Below, one piece after another: positions 52,901 to 62,225 of a stretch of 64,000 nucleotides of DNA (positions within the stretch are counted from its first letter, which is position 1; every line of letters starts with the position of its first letter). The translations under genes and the position numbers were made by a program. Origin of the DNA: Arthrobacter crystallopoietes (GTDB taxonomy: Bacteria; Actinomycetota; Actinomycetes; Actinomycetales; Micrococcaceae). The notes under the pieces were generated by a model that was not told the DNA's origin, did not search any database, and saw nothing but the letters and a program-made list of their open reading frames with translations. The DNA is taken from positions 682,001 through 746,000 of the forward strand of contig NZ_CP018863.1 of NCBI RefSeq assembly GCF_002849715.1, written 5' to 3'.

Positions 52901-54247
52901 CTAGCGCGCCGGAACCGCTATCGGCTCCTCGCGCAGGTCCTTGCCCTTGGTCTCCGGGATGGTGAAGATGAACGCGACGCTGACCAGCAGCAGGGTCACG
53001 GTGTAGAACGCGAAGGCGTTGGGGCCGGCGTTGGCGGTCAGCCAGCTGTTCAGGTACGGGGCGGTACCGCCGAACAGTGCCACGCAGATGGAGTACGGCA
53101 CACCGACGCCGATGGTGCGGATGCTGGTGGGGAACAGTTCGGCGTAGACGGCCGGGACAATGGCGGCGCTGGCCGCGATGAAGATCAGCATGACGGACAT
53201 GGACACCACGAGCTGCCACGGTGAGTCCTGCAGCAGCCAGGTCATCGGGAAATGCATGGTCGCGGCTCCGATGGAGCTGATCCACAGCACCGGCTTCCGG
53301 CCGATCTTGTCGGAGACCTTGCCCCAGATGGGCAGCGCGATCAGGAACACAATGTTGGCGATGACGCCGGACCACAAGGCTGCGCCGCGGTCCATGCCCA
53401 GGCTGGTCGAGGCGTAGGTCGGCGCCACAATGCCCCAGGTGTAGTAGACAACGGTCAGGCCCACGGTCAGCCCGATGACCTGCAGCGCCTGCTTGCGGTA
53501 GCGGATGATCTGCGGCCACATCGGCTCTCGCTTCTCCTGCGTGGTCTCCTGCTCGAAGAGGTCGGTTTCCTTCATCCGGGTCCGCATGACCAGGCCGTAG
53601 AGACCGAGTGCGGCGCCCAGCAGGAACGGGATTCGCCAGCCCCAGGCGAGCATCTGCTCGCTGCTGAGGACAAGGGTCAGCACCGCACCGAGCAGGATGC
53701 CGAAGAGGGTGCCCACCGTGCCGGAGGTGTAGATCAGGGTGGCCCAGAAGCCGCGCTTTTCCTTGGGCGCCATCTCGGAGAGATAGGTCTGTGAGGAGGG
53801 CAGCTCGCCGCCATGCGCCAGGCCCTGGATCAGCCTCGCGACCAGCAGGGTCACGGACGCGAGGGCGCCCATCGCCGCGTATGTCGGAGCGATGCCGATC
53901 AGCAAGCTGCCCACCGATGCCAAGGCCACTGCCAGCGTCATCGAGTACTTGCGGCCGATCCGGTCTCCTAACCAGCCGAAGACGAACCCGCCCAGCGGCC
54001 GGGCGAGGAAGCCCACGGCGAAGATCGCCAGGGTCGCCAGTACGGCTGAGGCCGGATCCTCGTTGTTGAAGAGCTGCCCGGCGAAGAACGGGGCGAAGGT
54101 AGCGTAGACGGCCCAGTCGTACCATTCGATGGCGTTGCCGACGCCGGTGCCGAGGAGGGTCCGGCGCGCACTGACCACCGGCTGCGGCGGCAGGTGCTTG
54201 GCCGGGTGCCCGGGATGGGCCGGGTTGGTTTTCTCGTTCGTTGTCAT
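52901..54247 (-). CDS. MHS family (metabolite:H+ symporter) MFS transporter
   Basis: A 448-residue twelve-helix transporter. The N-terminal GTGVGNAIEWYDWAVYATFA is a hallmark of the MHS subgroup (shikimate, proline/betaine, alpha-ketoglutarate and citrate symporters); FVFGWLGDRIGRKYSM after TM2 and ELFPTSIRTIGVGVPY in the C-terminal half confirm it. Basal substrate unknown, but co-transcription with an M20 amidohydrolase 44 bp upstream suggests import of an N-acyl or carboxylate compound. Confidence 0.93.
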   Translation of the reverse strand: MTTNEKTNPAHPGHPAKHLPPQPVVSARRTLLGTGVGNAIEWYDWAVYATFAPFFAGQLFNNEDPASAVLATLAIFAVGFLARPLGGFVFGWLGDRIGRKYSMTLAVALASVGSLLIGIAPTYAAMGALASVTLLVARLIQGLAHGGELPSSQTYLSEMAPKEKRGFWATLIYTSGTVGTLFGILLGAVLTLVLSSEQMLAWGWRIPFLLGAALGLYGLVMRTRMKETDLFEQETTQEKREPMWPQIIRYRKQALQVIGLTVGLTVVYYTWGIVAPTYASTSLGMDRGAALWSGVIANIVFLIALPIWGKVSDKIGRKPVLWISSIGAATMHFPMTWLLQDSPWQLVVSMSVMLIFIAASAAIVPAVYAELFPTSIRTIGVGVPYSICVALFGGTAPYLNSWLTANAGPNAFAFYTVTLLLVSVAFIFTIPETKGKDLREEPIAVPAR

Positions 54248-54291
54248 GGGTGGCTCCTGGGGAAGGACGGTCGGGAAGGGTTCTTGGTTTG

Positions 54292-55590
54292 TCAGCGGGT
54301 CCGGCCGGCGGCGAGCTCGGCAATCCGGGTCAGCGCCAGTTCGGCGTAAAGGGCGGTTCCGTCCGCCAGCACGTTGTCGTCGAAGGTGGCGAACGGCGAG
54401 TGGTTGAAGGGTGCGGTGCGATGGTCTGCGCCGGGGGCTGCAGCCGAGAGGCAGATGAAACTGCCCGGCACCTCGGCCAGCACCCGGGAGAAGTCCTCGG
54501 AACCGCCCAGCGGCTGGGCCATCCGCGAGTACCGCTCGCCGCCGAAGAGCGAGGTGATGATGCGTTCGGCGTGGTGCGTCTCGTCCACATCCGTGACTGT
54601 CAGCGGGTATTCGGCCTGGTAGTCCACGGTGACGGCGAGTCCGTGCGCTGCGGCAATGCCCTCCAGCAGCTGCGGAACCGCCGTCATCATTTTCTCCCGC
54701 GAGGCCTCCGAGAAGGTCCGCACCGTGGCCTCGAAGCGGGCGTTTTCCGGGATGACGTTCCGTTTGGTGCCGGCCTGCAGCAACCCGACGGTGAGCACTA
54801 CCGGGTCGAACATGTTGAACTGGCGGGTGATCATGACCTGCAGGGCAGTGACCATTTCGGAGACCGCGGTGACCGGATCCTTTGCACTGTGCGGGGCGGA
54901 ACCATGTCCGCCGGCACCGTGCACTGTCACGAAGAGCCCGTCCGAGGCCGACATCAGGATGTCCGGCTTGGTGAAAAACCGGGCGTTGGGCTCCAGTCCG
55001 GCCATCACATGCATTCCGAAAGCTGCGTCGGGACGTTTGCCGGCTGCATCCAGCACGCCTTCGCGGATCATGACGCCTGCGCCGTCGCAGCCCTCTTCCC
55101 CCGGCTGGAACATAAGCACGACGTCGCCGGCCAGCTGGTGCCGGCGCTCGGCGAGGAGGGTGGCGGCGCCGGCGAGCATTGCGGTGTGCAGGTCGTGGCC
55201 GCAGGCATGCATGGCGCCGTCGATGCGGGAGCTGTAGTCCACACCGGTGGCTTCCTGGACGGGCAGGCCATCCATGTCGCCGCGCAGCAGCACCACCGGA
55301 CGGTCAGCGGCTGCAGAACTTCCGGTAGCGGCGGAGGCAGCGGCGTCGATCGTAGCGGCGTCGTCGTTCCTTGCGGCGGGCTGGTCCAGGCCTGCAGTGC
55401 CGCGGAGAACCGCGGTCACGGACGTGGTGTCCTGGCCGAGCGTGATTTCAAACGGCAGGCCATCGAGGGCTTCCAGCACCTTCTCCTGCGTCCGGGGCAG
55501 GTCCAGTCCGATCTCCGGCTCCTGGTGCAACCGGTGGCGCAGCCGGACAATTTCATCCTGCAGCTGACGGGCATCCGCTGTGACGGTCAT
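54292..55590 (-). CDS. M20 family amidohydrolase
   Basis: A 432-residue di-metal M20D-type hydrolase: LRHRLHQEPEIGLDLPRTQE, PVVLLRGDMDGLPVQEAT (metal and catalytic Asp), MHACGHDLHTAMLAGAATLL, MFQPGEEGCDGAGVMI (Glu-Glu) and PLGGSEDFSRVLAEVPG. Family members hydrolyse N-acyl amino acids such as hippurate or acetylated amino acids. An Ala/Asp-rich insert (NDDAATIDAAASAATG) near residue 85 is unusual. AGGAGTCTACCC sets the start at 55590. It leads an operon with the MHS transporter, divergent from an AsnC-type regulator. Confidence 0.95.
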   Translation of the reverse strand: MTVTADARQLQDEIVRLRHRLHQEPEIGLDLPRTQEKVLEALDGLPFEITLGQDTTSVTAVLRGTAGLDQPAARNDDAATIDAAASAATGSSAAADRPVVLLRGDMDGLPVQEATGVDYSSRIDGAMHACGHDLHTAMLAGAATLLAERRHQLAGDVVLMFQPGEEGCDGAGVMIREGVLDAAGKRPDAAFGMHVMAGLEPNARFFTKPDILMSASDGLFVTVHGAGGHGSAPHSAKDPVTAVSEMVTALQVMITRQFNMFDPVVLTVGLLQAGTKRNVIPENARFEATVRTFSEASREKMMTAVPQLLEGIAAAHGLAVTVDYQAEYPLTVTDVDETHHAERIITSLFGGERYSRMAQPLGGSEDFSRVLAEVPGSFICLSAAAPGADHRTAPFNHSPFATFDDNVLADGTALYAELALTRIAELAAGRTR

Positions 55591-55634
55591 GGGTAGACTC
55601 CTGACAAAAAGACGTTCCAACCATTATTCAGTGA

Positions 55635-55661
55635 TTGGACTCACAATGGCCTAAAATCCAA
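55635..55661. promoter_or_regulatory. Candidate regulator site in M20/AsnC divergent promoter
   Basis: TTGGA (55635-55639) and TCCAA (55657-55661) form an inverted repeat 17 bases apart in the 122-bp region between the M20 gene and the Lrp/AsnC gene. Spacing fits an Lrp-type dimer site; the link to the neighbour is by position. Confidence 0.3.
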
Positions 55662-55712
55662 GAAAACAACATCAAAACTGTCCGATTCTGAAGAAACGAT
55701 CACGTCCGACCC

Positions 55713-56720
55713 ATGGATCTCAGCGACGACGACAGAGCGCTCATCAATCTCCTGCAATTGGCACCGCGGATCAGCTGGACCGACGCCGCAGCCGTCCTGG
55801 ACCGCCACCCCGGCACACTGGCGGCGCATTGGCAGCGGTTGCGGGCCGGGGGGCTGGCCTGGATCACCGCGCATTTGCTGGGCGATCCGGATGAAATGAC
55901 GCTCAGTTTTGTGGACGCCGACTGCGAGTTGAGCCGGCGGCAGGAAGTCGAGGACGCGCTTTGCGCCATCCCGGAAGTTGTCTCGCTGGAAGAATCCGCC
56001 CGGAACCGGGATCTTGTTTTGACCGTGGTGACGCCAAGTTGGGCGGCGTTCACCCGTACCGTGCTGCCCCAACTGGCACAGATACCCGGTCTGGTCCGCT
56101 ACCAAAGCGGAGTCTGCACCACCCTGCACACCGGCGCCGACTCCTGGGAGCTGGACGCCCTCAGCCCGCAGCAGCGCGCCCGCTTCCGGAAACTCCAGCC
56201 GCCTCCGGCGGGCACCTCCGCGGGGCCGCCGCCGTCGTCGTACTGGCCTATTGTCCAGGAGCTGAGCCGCAACGGCCGAGCCACCGCAACGGAGATCGCG
56301 CAGGCTACCGGGCTGCATCCGGTCACCGCGCGCCGCCAGCTCAACCGGGTGCTTGAGTCCGGCACGCTGGCCTTCCGCTGCGAGGTGGCACAGGATTACT
56401 CCGGCTTCCCGGTCAGCTGCCAATGGTTCGTGGACGTACCTCCGGACCAGCGGCTCCGGGCCGCGGCCGTGCTGCGGCAAATCGGGCAGCTGAGACTGTG
56501 CGCTTCCACCACCGGAACCAGTAACTTCACCTTCATCATGTGGCTGCGCTCGGCCTCCGATGTCACGGACGTCGAAGCGGCTTTCCTGGCCGCTGTGCCG
56601 GGAGCGCGGATTGTGGAGAGTTCGCTGACCGTCAAGTTCGTCAAGCGTGTGGGCTGGATGCTCAATACGGACACCACGGCGACGGGAGAAGTGGTAGTGC
56701 CACGCCCGCCGGCTGGTTAA
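55713..56720 (+). CDS. Lrp/AsnC family regulator, duplicated module
   Basis: A 335-residue protein, twice the usual AsnC length. The first module (DDDRALINLLQLAPRISWTD, then QRLRAGGLAWITAHLL) and the second (SSYWPIVQELSRNGRATATE, with HPVTARRQLNRVLESGTLA) each have an HTH, followed by regulatory RAM-type strands (FTFIMWLRSASDVTDVEAAF). Such fused pairs occur in actinobacteria. Divergent position suggests that it controls the M20-MHS operon in response to the imported compound. Confidence 0.88.
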   Translation: MDLSDDDRALINLLQLAPRISWTDAAAVLDRHPGTLAAHWQRLRAGGLAWITAHLLGDPDEMTLSFVDADCELSRRQEVEDALCAIPEVVSLEESARNRDLVLTVVTPSWAAFTRTVLPQLAQIPGLVRYQSGVCTTLHTGADSWELDALSPQQRARFRKLQPPPAGTSAGPPPSSYWPIVQELSRNGRATATEIAQATGLHPVTARRQLNRVLESGTLAFRCEVAQDYSGFPVSCQWFVDVPPDQRLRAAAVLRQIGQLRLCASTTGTSNFTFIMWLRSASDVTDVEAAFLAAVPGARIVESSLTVKFVKRVGWMLNTDTTATGEVVVPRPPAG

Positions 56721-56765
56721 GTTGGGCGACTGGCCAGGACGTTGGCTGGCCAGCTGCCATCCAGC

Positions 56766-57794
56766 TCAGGCCACCCGGCCGAGCCGCCGGGCCACGTCCG
56801 CAGCAGGTTCCGCCGTCGCGTCCGGAAAGCCGACGCCGGCCCACAGCGACATCAGCTGCGGATCCTGCGCCTCGGCCGCCGCGGCCCGGACGGCCCGGGT
56901 GAGCTGGTTGACCTGCGGGTAGACCGCCGGGGCGTACTTGCTGAACCCGCGGATGAAGTCATTCTCCAGCCCGCGGGCCAGCCGTCCGGAGAAGGCCCGG
57001 GTGAGTGCGGTTGAGCTGAAGCGGGCGTCGATCAGGGCGTCCTTGTAGAACTTGGCGGCGCCGGATTCCGGGGTGCGCAGGAATGCCGTGCCGGCCTGCG
57101 CCGCCACCGCCCCCAGTTCCAGCGCCCGCCCCGTCTGGGCCGGGGAACTGATTCCGCCGGCCGCCACCAGGGGAAGGCCGACGGCGGCACGCACCTCGGG
57201 CAGCAGCGTTTCCAGGGTCTGGTCATTGGGCTCGGCCCGTACGCTGAACGTCGACCGGTGTCCGCCCGCTTCCGCGGACTGGACCACCAGTACGTCGCAG
57301 CCGAGCGCCTCGGCCGCGCGGGCGTCCTGGGCGCTGGTCACCATGGCCCACACCGAAATGTCCGCCCGGTGCAGTTTGGCGACGGTCTCTTCCTCCGGCA
57401 GCCCGAAGGTGAACGAGACGACCGCCGGCCGGGCTTCAAGCAACAGCTCCAGTTTGCCGGCGTAGTCGTCGGTGTCCTGCCAGTCCGGCTCCGGGACTGC
57501 GGTCTCCAGGAACTCGGCGAGCCGGCGCCGGTAGGCCTCGACGGCTTCGACGTCTTCGGTGGCCGGTTTCCCGGCGGTGTTCGCGGGCACGAAGAGGTTG
57601 ACCCCGAACGGCTTGTCCGTCAGCGCGCGCAGGTGCGCGATTTCCTCGGTAACCTTGCCCCGCGCTTTCAGTGCCCCGGCCAGGAAACCCAGCCCGCCGG
57701 CGTCGTTCACTGCCGCGGCCAGCGCAGGGGTGGACGGCCCTCCCGCCATCGGGGCGGCGACGACGGGCAGTTCAAGTTCGGCTGGAGTCCACAT
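56766..57794 (-). CDS. Nitronate monooxygenase family protein
   Basis: A 342-residue FMN-dependent TIM barrel. The opening [20 protein letters not shown] is the nitronate monooxygenase/2-nitropropane dioxygenase signature; [11 protein letters not shown] supplies the catalytic-His region near residue 180, and [20 protein letters not shown] is the phosphate-binding loop. Family enzymes oxidise propionate-3-nitronate or act on enoyl thioesters. It starts 13 bp after the stop of the upstream flavoprotein on the same strand, so the pair is probably one transcript. Confidence 0.93.
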   Translation of the reverse strand: MWTPAELELPVVAAPMAGGPSTPALAAAVNDAGGLGFLAGALKARGKVTEEIAHLRALTDKPFGVNLFVPANTAGKPATEDVEAVEAYRRRLAEFLETAVPEPDWQDTDDYAGKLELLLEARPAVVSFTFGLPEEETVAKLHRADISVWAMVTSAQDARAAEALGCDVLVVQSAEAGGHRSTFSVRAEPNDQTLETLLPEVRAAVGLPLVAAGGISSPAQTGRALELGAVAAQAGTAFLRTPESGAAKFYKDALIDARFSSTALTRAFSGRLARGLENDFIRGFSKYAPAVYPQVNQLTRAVRAAAAEAQDPQLMSLWAGVGFPDATAEPAADVARRLGRVA

Positions 57795-57807
57795 AACCGA
57801 AGACTAC

Positions 57808-58725
57808 CTAACCCCCGGCTGCCGCCACATCTTCGCGGACTAGTTCGGCGTTCACCGAGACTGCCACCCGGTAGGCATCCCCCGCGGCGGCGATGAGCTG
57901 GGCGGACGGATCGTTCGCGTTTCCCACCGCCCAAACCCCCTCGATGTCCGTCTTGCCGATTCTGTCGGTGGTGATGCAGCCGTCCTCCGCGCGGCCGCAG
58001 CCCAGCGACGACACGATCGCGGCATCGACCGCGGCTTCAGGTTCAACGAACAGGGCCTGGCAGTCGACACGCTGCCCGTCCGCCAGTTCAAGCGCGGCCA
58101 GGGCATCGCCTTCAACGACCAGCTTCTTCACCTCGCCCGGCACAATCGCCACGTCCCGGGCAGCAAGCCGCCGGCGCTGGGCGTCATCCGGCTCCCCCGA
58201 GATGTGCGTGAACAGCGTGACGTGCGGTGACCATTGGCGGACCAGCAGGGCCTGTTCCAAGGAGGTATCGCCCGTGGCGAGTACCCCGAGTTTGCGGTCG
58301 CGGACCTCCCACCCGTGGCAGTAGGGGCACTGCAGGAGGTCCTTGCCCCAGCGCTCGCCGGCGCCGGCCAGCTCCGGGAGCACGTCGCGCAGCCCGGTGG
58401 CCAGAATGAGATGCCGCCCGCCCACCTGGCTGCCGTCGTCGAGCACCGCGGAGCGGGCTTCGGTAATGTCCACCACGGTTGCTTTAATCAGGTCAACGCC
58501 GTAACCGCGGACTTCTTCGCGCGCCAGCCGGAGCAGCTCCGCCGGGGTGGTCCCGTCCCGGGTGAGAAAACCGTGGGCGTGGGAGGCCAGCTGGTTGCGC
58601 GGAGTGCCGGAATCCACCACGGCTACCCTGCGCCGCGCGCGGCCGAGCACCAGCGCTGCGCTGAGGCCGGCGACACCACCGCCGATGATGACGACGTCGT
58701 AGTCCTGTTTCTGTGCGGAGGTCAT
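57808..58725 (-). CDS. Thioredoxin-reductase-like FAD/NAD(P)H oxidoreductase
   Basis: A 305-residue two-dinucleotide-domain flavoprotein: DVVIIGGGVAGLSAALVLG for FAD, LQCPYCHGWEVRDRKLGVLA with a CxxC pair, and an NAD(P) domain containing GDTSLEQALLV. The CPYCHGWE pattern is characteristic of the actinobacterial TrxB-like subgroup without a known thioredoxin partner. It could reduce small disulfides or a dedicated redoxin. It is 13 bp upstream of the nitronate monooxygenase gene. Confidence 0.93.
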   Translation of the reverse strand: MTSAQKQDYDVVIIGGGVAGLSAALVLGRARRRVAVVDSGTPRNQLASHAHGFLTRDGTTPAELLRLAREEVRGYGVDLIKATVVDITEARSAVLDDGSQVGGRHLILATGLRDVLPELAGAGERWGKDLLQCPYCHGWEVRDRKLGVLATGDTSLEQALLVRQWSPHVTLFTHISGEPDDAQRRRLAARDVAIVPGEVKKLVVEGDALAALELADGQRVDCQALFVEPEAAVDAAIVSSLGCGRAEDGCITTDRIGKTDIEGVWAVGNANDPSAQLIAAAGDAYRVAVSVNAELVREDVAAAGG

Positions 58726-58861
58726 GGACCAGTTTTACCGTTCCGGCCGTGGGCTGGGACAGTGCTTTGAGCGAATCGGACAGAATTCCGTGCGGCCGGC
58801 GATACCGGCCTTCTTCGGGCCAGCCCTCGACCATCCGGCTCGGGCTGGCTACGTTGGATGC

Positions 58862-59161
58862 ATGGCTATTGATGACGAGGTACAACAGAACCGGACCCGG
58901 CTTCTGGCCATTGTGAGCGGGCAGGTCCAGGGGGTGGGCTTCCGCTATTGGGCGCGGGAACAGGCCGAGCAGCTATACCTGCACGGTGCCGCCATGAACC
59001 AGCCCGACGGCACCGTCAAGATCGTCGCCGAGGGCCCGAAGGCAGCGGTCGAGGATCTACTCGCGCGGCTGGATTCGGGCAACACGCCCGGGCAGGTCCG
59101 GAGTATCGACGCCACATACTCGCGGGCCACCGGAGAATTCACGCGCTTCGGGGTGGGTTAG
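58862..59161 (+). CDS. acyP: Acylphosphatase
   Basis: A 99-residue acylphosphatase (hydrolyses acyl phosphates such as acetyl phosphate). The catalytic Arg is in VSGQVQGVGFRYWAREQAEQ and the Asn in HGAAMNQPDGTVKIVAEG. Normal length. The start at 58862 is set by the family N-terminus; no clear ribosome site is seen. It converges with the HNH/excalibur gene. Confidence 0.95.
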   Translation: MAIDDEVQQNRTRLLAIVSGQVQGVGFRYWAREQAEQLYLHGAAMNQPDGTVKIVAEGPKAAVEDLLARLDSGNTPGQVRSIDATYSRATGEFTRFGVG

Positions 59162-59192
59162 CATCACCATCCGCTGACGCTGACGTTTACGA

Positions 59193-60362
59193 TTACGGCA
59201 GGCTCACGCAGGCCAGCAGGTCGCCGTCGGCGTCCAATCCACCGATGTCCCCCATCGTCGGGTGGTAGTACTCGAACCAGGTTTGGGCTTCGGCGTGCGT
59301 GCCGAAGTCCGAACAGTTCACGCTCCGCGCAGGCGCCGGCTGCGGGCCGGCTCCTGCCGGGGCATTGTCCGCTTCCGGCGCGGGCGTCCCTGTGGGTGCC
59401 TTGGCCGCTGGAGCCTTAGCCGCTGGCGCTGTGGCCGCCGGCGCCTCCGCTTCGGCCAAGGGTTCCTCCACGAGGGTTGAACCGGCAGCAGCCTCGTCCG
59501 GACAATCGGCCAGGATCCGTTCCATCGCATCGTGCTCTGCCAGCGTCACCCACAGCGAGTAGGCGGCCTTGACCGAGATCTGACGGGAGACGTACGCGCA
59601 CCGGAAGGACTTGTTCTGCGGCAGCCAGGTGGCGCCGTCGCCGTCGGACTTCTGGCTGTTCATCCGCTGCGTGGTCGCCAGCAGATTCAGCGGATCGTTC
59701 GCCAGCAAAGTGCGCTGCTCAAGCGTCAACTGCTGCGCGCCCTTCTGCCAGGCATCACTGAGGGCCACCACGTGGTCCACGGGCACCAGCGCGCTGGTCT
59801 CCTGGCCGCGGGTGAATTCGACCGTCCGCCCCGAGTACGGGTCCTGCAGCACGCCGCTGATCACGCGGCAGGATTCGTTACTGCGGAAGGTGGGCGAGTC
59901 CACGTCGCGCGCGAGGATGTCGTTCCGGGTATCGCAGCCGTTGCGGTCCACGTCCGCCCATGCCTGCCCGAATTCGTCGCGGTCATACCCGGTCTTCGGT
60001 GCGCGGCCCTTGATCGGCAGGGTTTCCAACAGTGCGAGTGCTGCAACATCGGGCTCCTGCCGGTCCAGCGGCTCGGCCGATTCCGGTTCGGGGCTTGGAT
60101 CCACTGGAGCAGGCGCCTTCGCCGGCGCCGGGTTCCCAGTGGCGGAAGGCTCAACCAACGACGGCGGCGTCGGCACCGCCGCTGCCGGCGTTTGGCTTGG
60201 CGCCGGGCTGCTTTGGCCCCTGCTTTCCTCCGCGTCCGCCGACGTTCCGGCGATCAGCCAGAAAACCAGCAGCACAACGATCAGAAAACCGGCCGCAATG
60301 AACCGCCGGCGTGGTCTCACGGCCGCTTGCTTCTCCCCCAAGGAACTCTTCCCCCAACTCAA
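59193..60362 (-). CDS. Membrane-anchored or secreted HNH nuclease with excalibur domain
   Basis: From TTG at 60362 (AGGAG eight bases upstream) this is 389 residues. An N-terminal anchor or signal (RRRFIAAGFLIVVLLVFWLI) is followed by a Pro/Ala-rich linker. A DUF1524-type HNH domain spans about 120-270: GYDRDEFGQAWADVDRNGCD, SALVPVDHVVALSDAWQKGA, and LLANDPLNLLATTQRMNSQK. A C-terminal excalibur-like domain ends LDADGDLLACV (Ca2+-binding DxDxDG). It should cut DNA outside the membrane. Alternative starts at 60341 and 60320 are possible. Confidence 0.85.
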   Translation of the reverse strand: MSWGKSSLGEKQAAVRPRRRFIAAGFLIVVLLVFWLIAGTSADAEESRGQSSPAPSQTPAAAVPTPPSLVEPSATGNPAPAKAPAPVDPSPEPESAEPLDRQEPDVAALALLETLPIKGRAPKTGYDRDEFGQAWADVDRNGCDTRNDILARDVDSPTFRSNESCRVISGVLQDPYSGRTVEFTRGQETSALVPVDHVVALSDAWQKGAQQLTLEQRTLLANDPLNLLATTQRMNSQKSDGDGATWLPQNKSFRCAYVSRQISVKAAYSLWVTLAEHDAMERILADCPDEAAAGSTLVEEPLAEAEAPAATAPAAKAPAAKAPTGTPAPEADNAPAGAGPQPAPARSVNCSDFGTHAEAQTWFEYYHPTMGDIGGLDADGDLLACVSLP

Positions 60363-60565
60363 AAGATCTTCTCCTACACAGTACCGCCCGGTTACGACAG
60401 TCTGTGGAGACTCAATGCTGGCGGGCCCCCCGGGGCCGCTTTTTTGCTGCCGCACCAGCTCGGCAAGACCCGTCCGGGTCCAATCAGCCGCTGTCCGCCC
60501 CAGCACGGCGGACACACGATTAGACTCAGATCAAGCACTGTCAGCACAAAAACCTGAGGACGCAC

Positions 60566-61525
60566 ATGACCGAGCCATCGAACACGTCCCGGCGCGCCGC
60601 CGTCGTGCTTAATCCCATCAAGCCGACAACCGTGGACATCCGGGACCTGGTATCAAAAATCAGTGCTGACGAGGGGTGGGACGAACCGCTCGTGCTGGAA
60701 ACCACCAAGGAAGACCCGGGCCACGGCATGGCGCAGCAGGCTTTGGACGAGGACGTGGACCTGGTGATCGCCGCCGGTGGCGACGGAACCGTGCGCTGCG
60801 TCGCCGAAGAACTGGCCGGCACGAATACGCCGCTGGGACTGCTACCGCTGGGAACCGGCAACCTGCTGGCCCGCAACCTGGATCTTGACGTCGATGATCC
60901 CGAAGGCTCCGTCCGGGTCGCCCTGACCGGCACGGAACGCCGTCTTGACGTCGTCCATGTTACGGTCGACCGCGCCATGGAGGCACATGTTTTCCTGGTC
61001 ATGGCGGGCCTGGGCTTCGATGCGGCGATGATGGGCGATACGCGGGACGACCTCAAGGACAAGGTCGGCTGGCTGGCCTATGTCGACGCCGGAATCCGCA
61101 ATCTGCCCGGCAAGCCGCAGCGGACCAAGATCACTATCGACGGCGGAAAGCCGATCGGCCGCCGGCTGCGCAGTGTCATGGGCGGCAATTGCGGCAAGAT
61201 CATGGGCGGTCTGGAAATCTTCCCCGGGGCCAAGATCGACGACGGGCTGTTGGAAATCATGACTGTGGCACCGCACGGGACGTTCGGCTGGCTTGGGGTG
61301 GTCGCCGGGTTGCTCCGCCGCGGTAAGGGCAAGGACCCTTCGATCGAGTATTTCCAGTGCAAGTCTGCCGTAATTGAGACGCAGGTGCCGCAGGACATTG
61401 AGATCGACGGCGACTATCTGGGCAAGGGTACGCACATCGCCATGCGCGTTGAACCCAACTCCCTGCGCGTGCGGATGCCGTACGGCAAAAAGGATCCTGC
61501 CATCCTGACCAGCCCGGAGCCCTAA
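60566..61525 (+). CDS. Diacylglycerol kinase family lipid kinase
   Basis: A 319-residue DAGK_cat-type kinase: RRAAVVLNPIKPTTVDIRDL at the N-terminus, the catalytic LVIAAGGDGTVRCVAEEL, and GLLPLGTGNLLARNLDLDVD; the second domain contains GLEIFPGAKIDDGLLEI. It phosphorylates diacylglycerol or sphingoid-like lipids with ATP, acting at the membrane in lipid or lipoteichoic acid turnover. It overlaps the end of the TetR gene by four bases on the other strand. Confidence 0.92.
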   Translation: MTEPSNTSRRAAVVLNPIKPTTVDIRDLVSKISADEGWDEPLVLETTKEDPGHGMAQQALDEDVDLVIAAGGDGTVRCVAEELAGTNTPLGLLPLGTGNLLARNLDLDVDDPEGSVRVALTGTERRLDVVHVTVDRAMEAHVFLVMAGLGFDAAMMGDTRDDLKDKVGWLAYVDAGIRNLPGKPQRTKITIDGGKPIGRRLRSVMGGNCGKIMGGLEIFPGAKIDDGLLEIMTVAPHGTFGWLGVVAGLLRRGKGKDPSIEYFQCKSAVIETQVPQDIEIDGDYLGKGTHIAMRVEPNSLRVRMPYGKKDPAILTSPEP

Positions 61526-62160
61526 ACTTCCTTGCCGGGCTCCGGAGGCGACCGGTGTTCTTCGAGAAGCCGGAGGCCCATCTTCCGCGCCCGGCTGGCC
61601 GCCTGCAGGTCCCCCTCGGCCGCCAGGATGATGGAGCCCTTCATCAACAGGTGCCAGGCGTTGGAAAACTCTTCCGTATCGGAGAGACCAGCTTCATCGG
61701 CCCACCGCCGCAACTGGCCGCGGATCCTGCCCAGATACTCAACGCAGGCTTGGCCCAGCGGATGGCCTGCACCCATTTCCAACAGCACGTTGACGAAGGA
61801 GCAGGCTTCAAAATCGTAGCGCTGGAACCACTCGTCGAAGACGTCGAAAACAGCCAGCAGCCGCTGCTCCGCGGTGTCCCCTCTATGCATGGCTTCCGCC
61901 ACCACGTAACCCGTGGTCCATACTTGATCCCTGCGTTCCAGGAACGCCAGCCCCAGATCGTCTTTTGAGGCGAAATGGCGGTAAAAGGTAGCTTTGGCTA
62001 CGCCGGATTCTCGGATCAGCTCATCTACTCCAACGTCCCGGATGCCGCGCGTCGAGAACAGTGCATAGGCGGTTGCGAGGATTCGCTCCTTCGGATCGAG
62101 GCGGACGACGGCTGCTGCCGGAGCATCGGCACGGCCATCATCTTCGATCCTCGATGTCAT
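61522..62160 (-). CDS. TetR family transcriptional regulator
   Basis: A 212-residue repressor: the HTH ILATAYALFSTRGIRDVGVD and ESGVAKATFYRHFASKDDLG occupies residues 25-75, and a ligand-binding C-domain follows (FDVFDEWFQRYDFEACSFVN). The ATG at 62160 has no ribosome site and lies seven bases after a TACAAT -10-like box, so the transcript is probably leaderless. An AGACAG-AC-CTGTCT operator precedes it, suggesting autoregulation. Its inducer is unknown. Confidence 0.92.
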   Translation of the reverse strand: MTSRIEDDGRADAPAAAVVRLDPKERILATAYALFSTRGIRDVGVDELIRESGVAKATFYRHFASKDDLGLAFLERRDQVWTTGYVVAEAMHRGDTAEQRLLAVFDVFDEWFQRYDFEACSFVNVLLEMGAGHPLGQACVEYLGRIRGQLRRWADEAGLSDTEEFSNAWHLLMKGSIILAAEGDLQAASRARKMGLRLLEEHRSPPEPGKEV

Positions 62161-62179
62161 ACAACAAATTGTAGCCGGT

Positions 62180-62193
62180 AGACAGACCTGTCT
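62180..62193. promoter_or_regulatory. TetR-type operator over the TetR promoter
   Basis: AGACAG-AC-CTGTCT is a perfect 6-bp inverted repeat directly upstream of the TACAAT box (about 62168-62173) of the TetR gene, where it would block RNA polymerase. Arms of this TAGAC...GTCT kind are common for TetR repressors. Confidence 0.6.
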
Positions 62194-62225
62194 TTCTTTC
62201 CGGCCTGCAATATGAAAGACTAATC

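Noticed and set aside
54241..55596. 451-codon plus-strand ORF opposite the M20 gene
   Set aside because: Typical His/Gly/Arg-rich antisense frame; the M20 motifs are on the minus strand.
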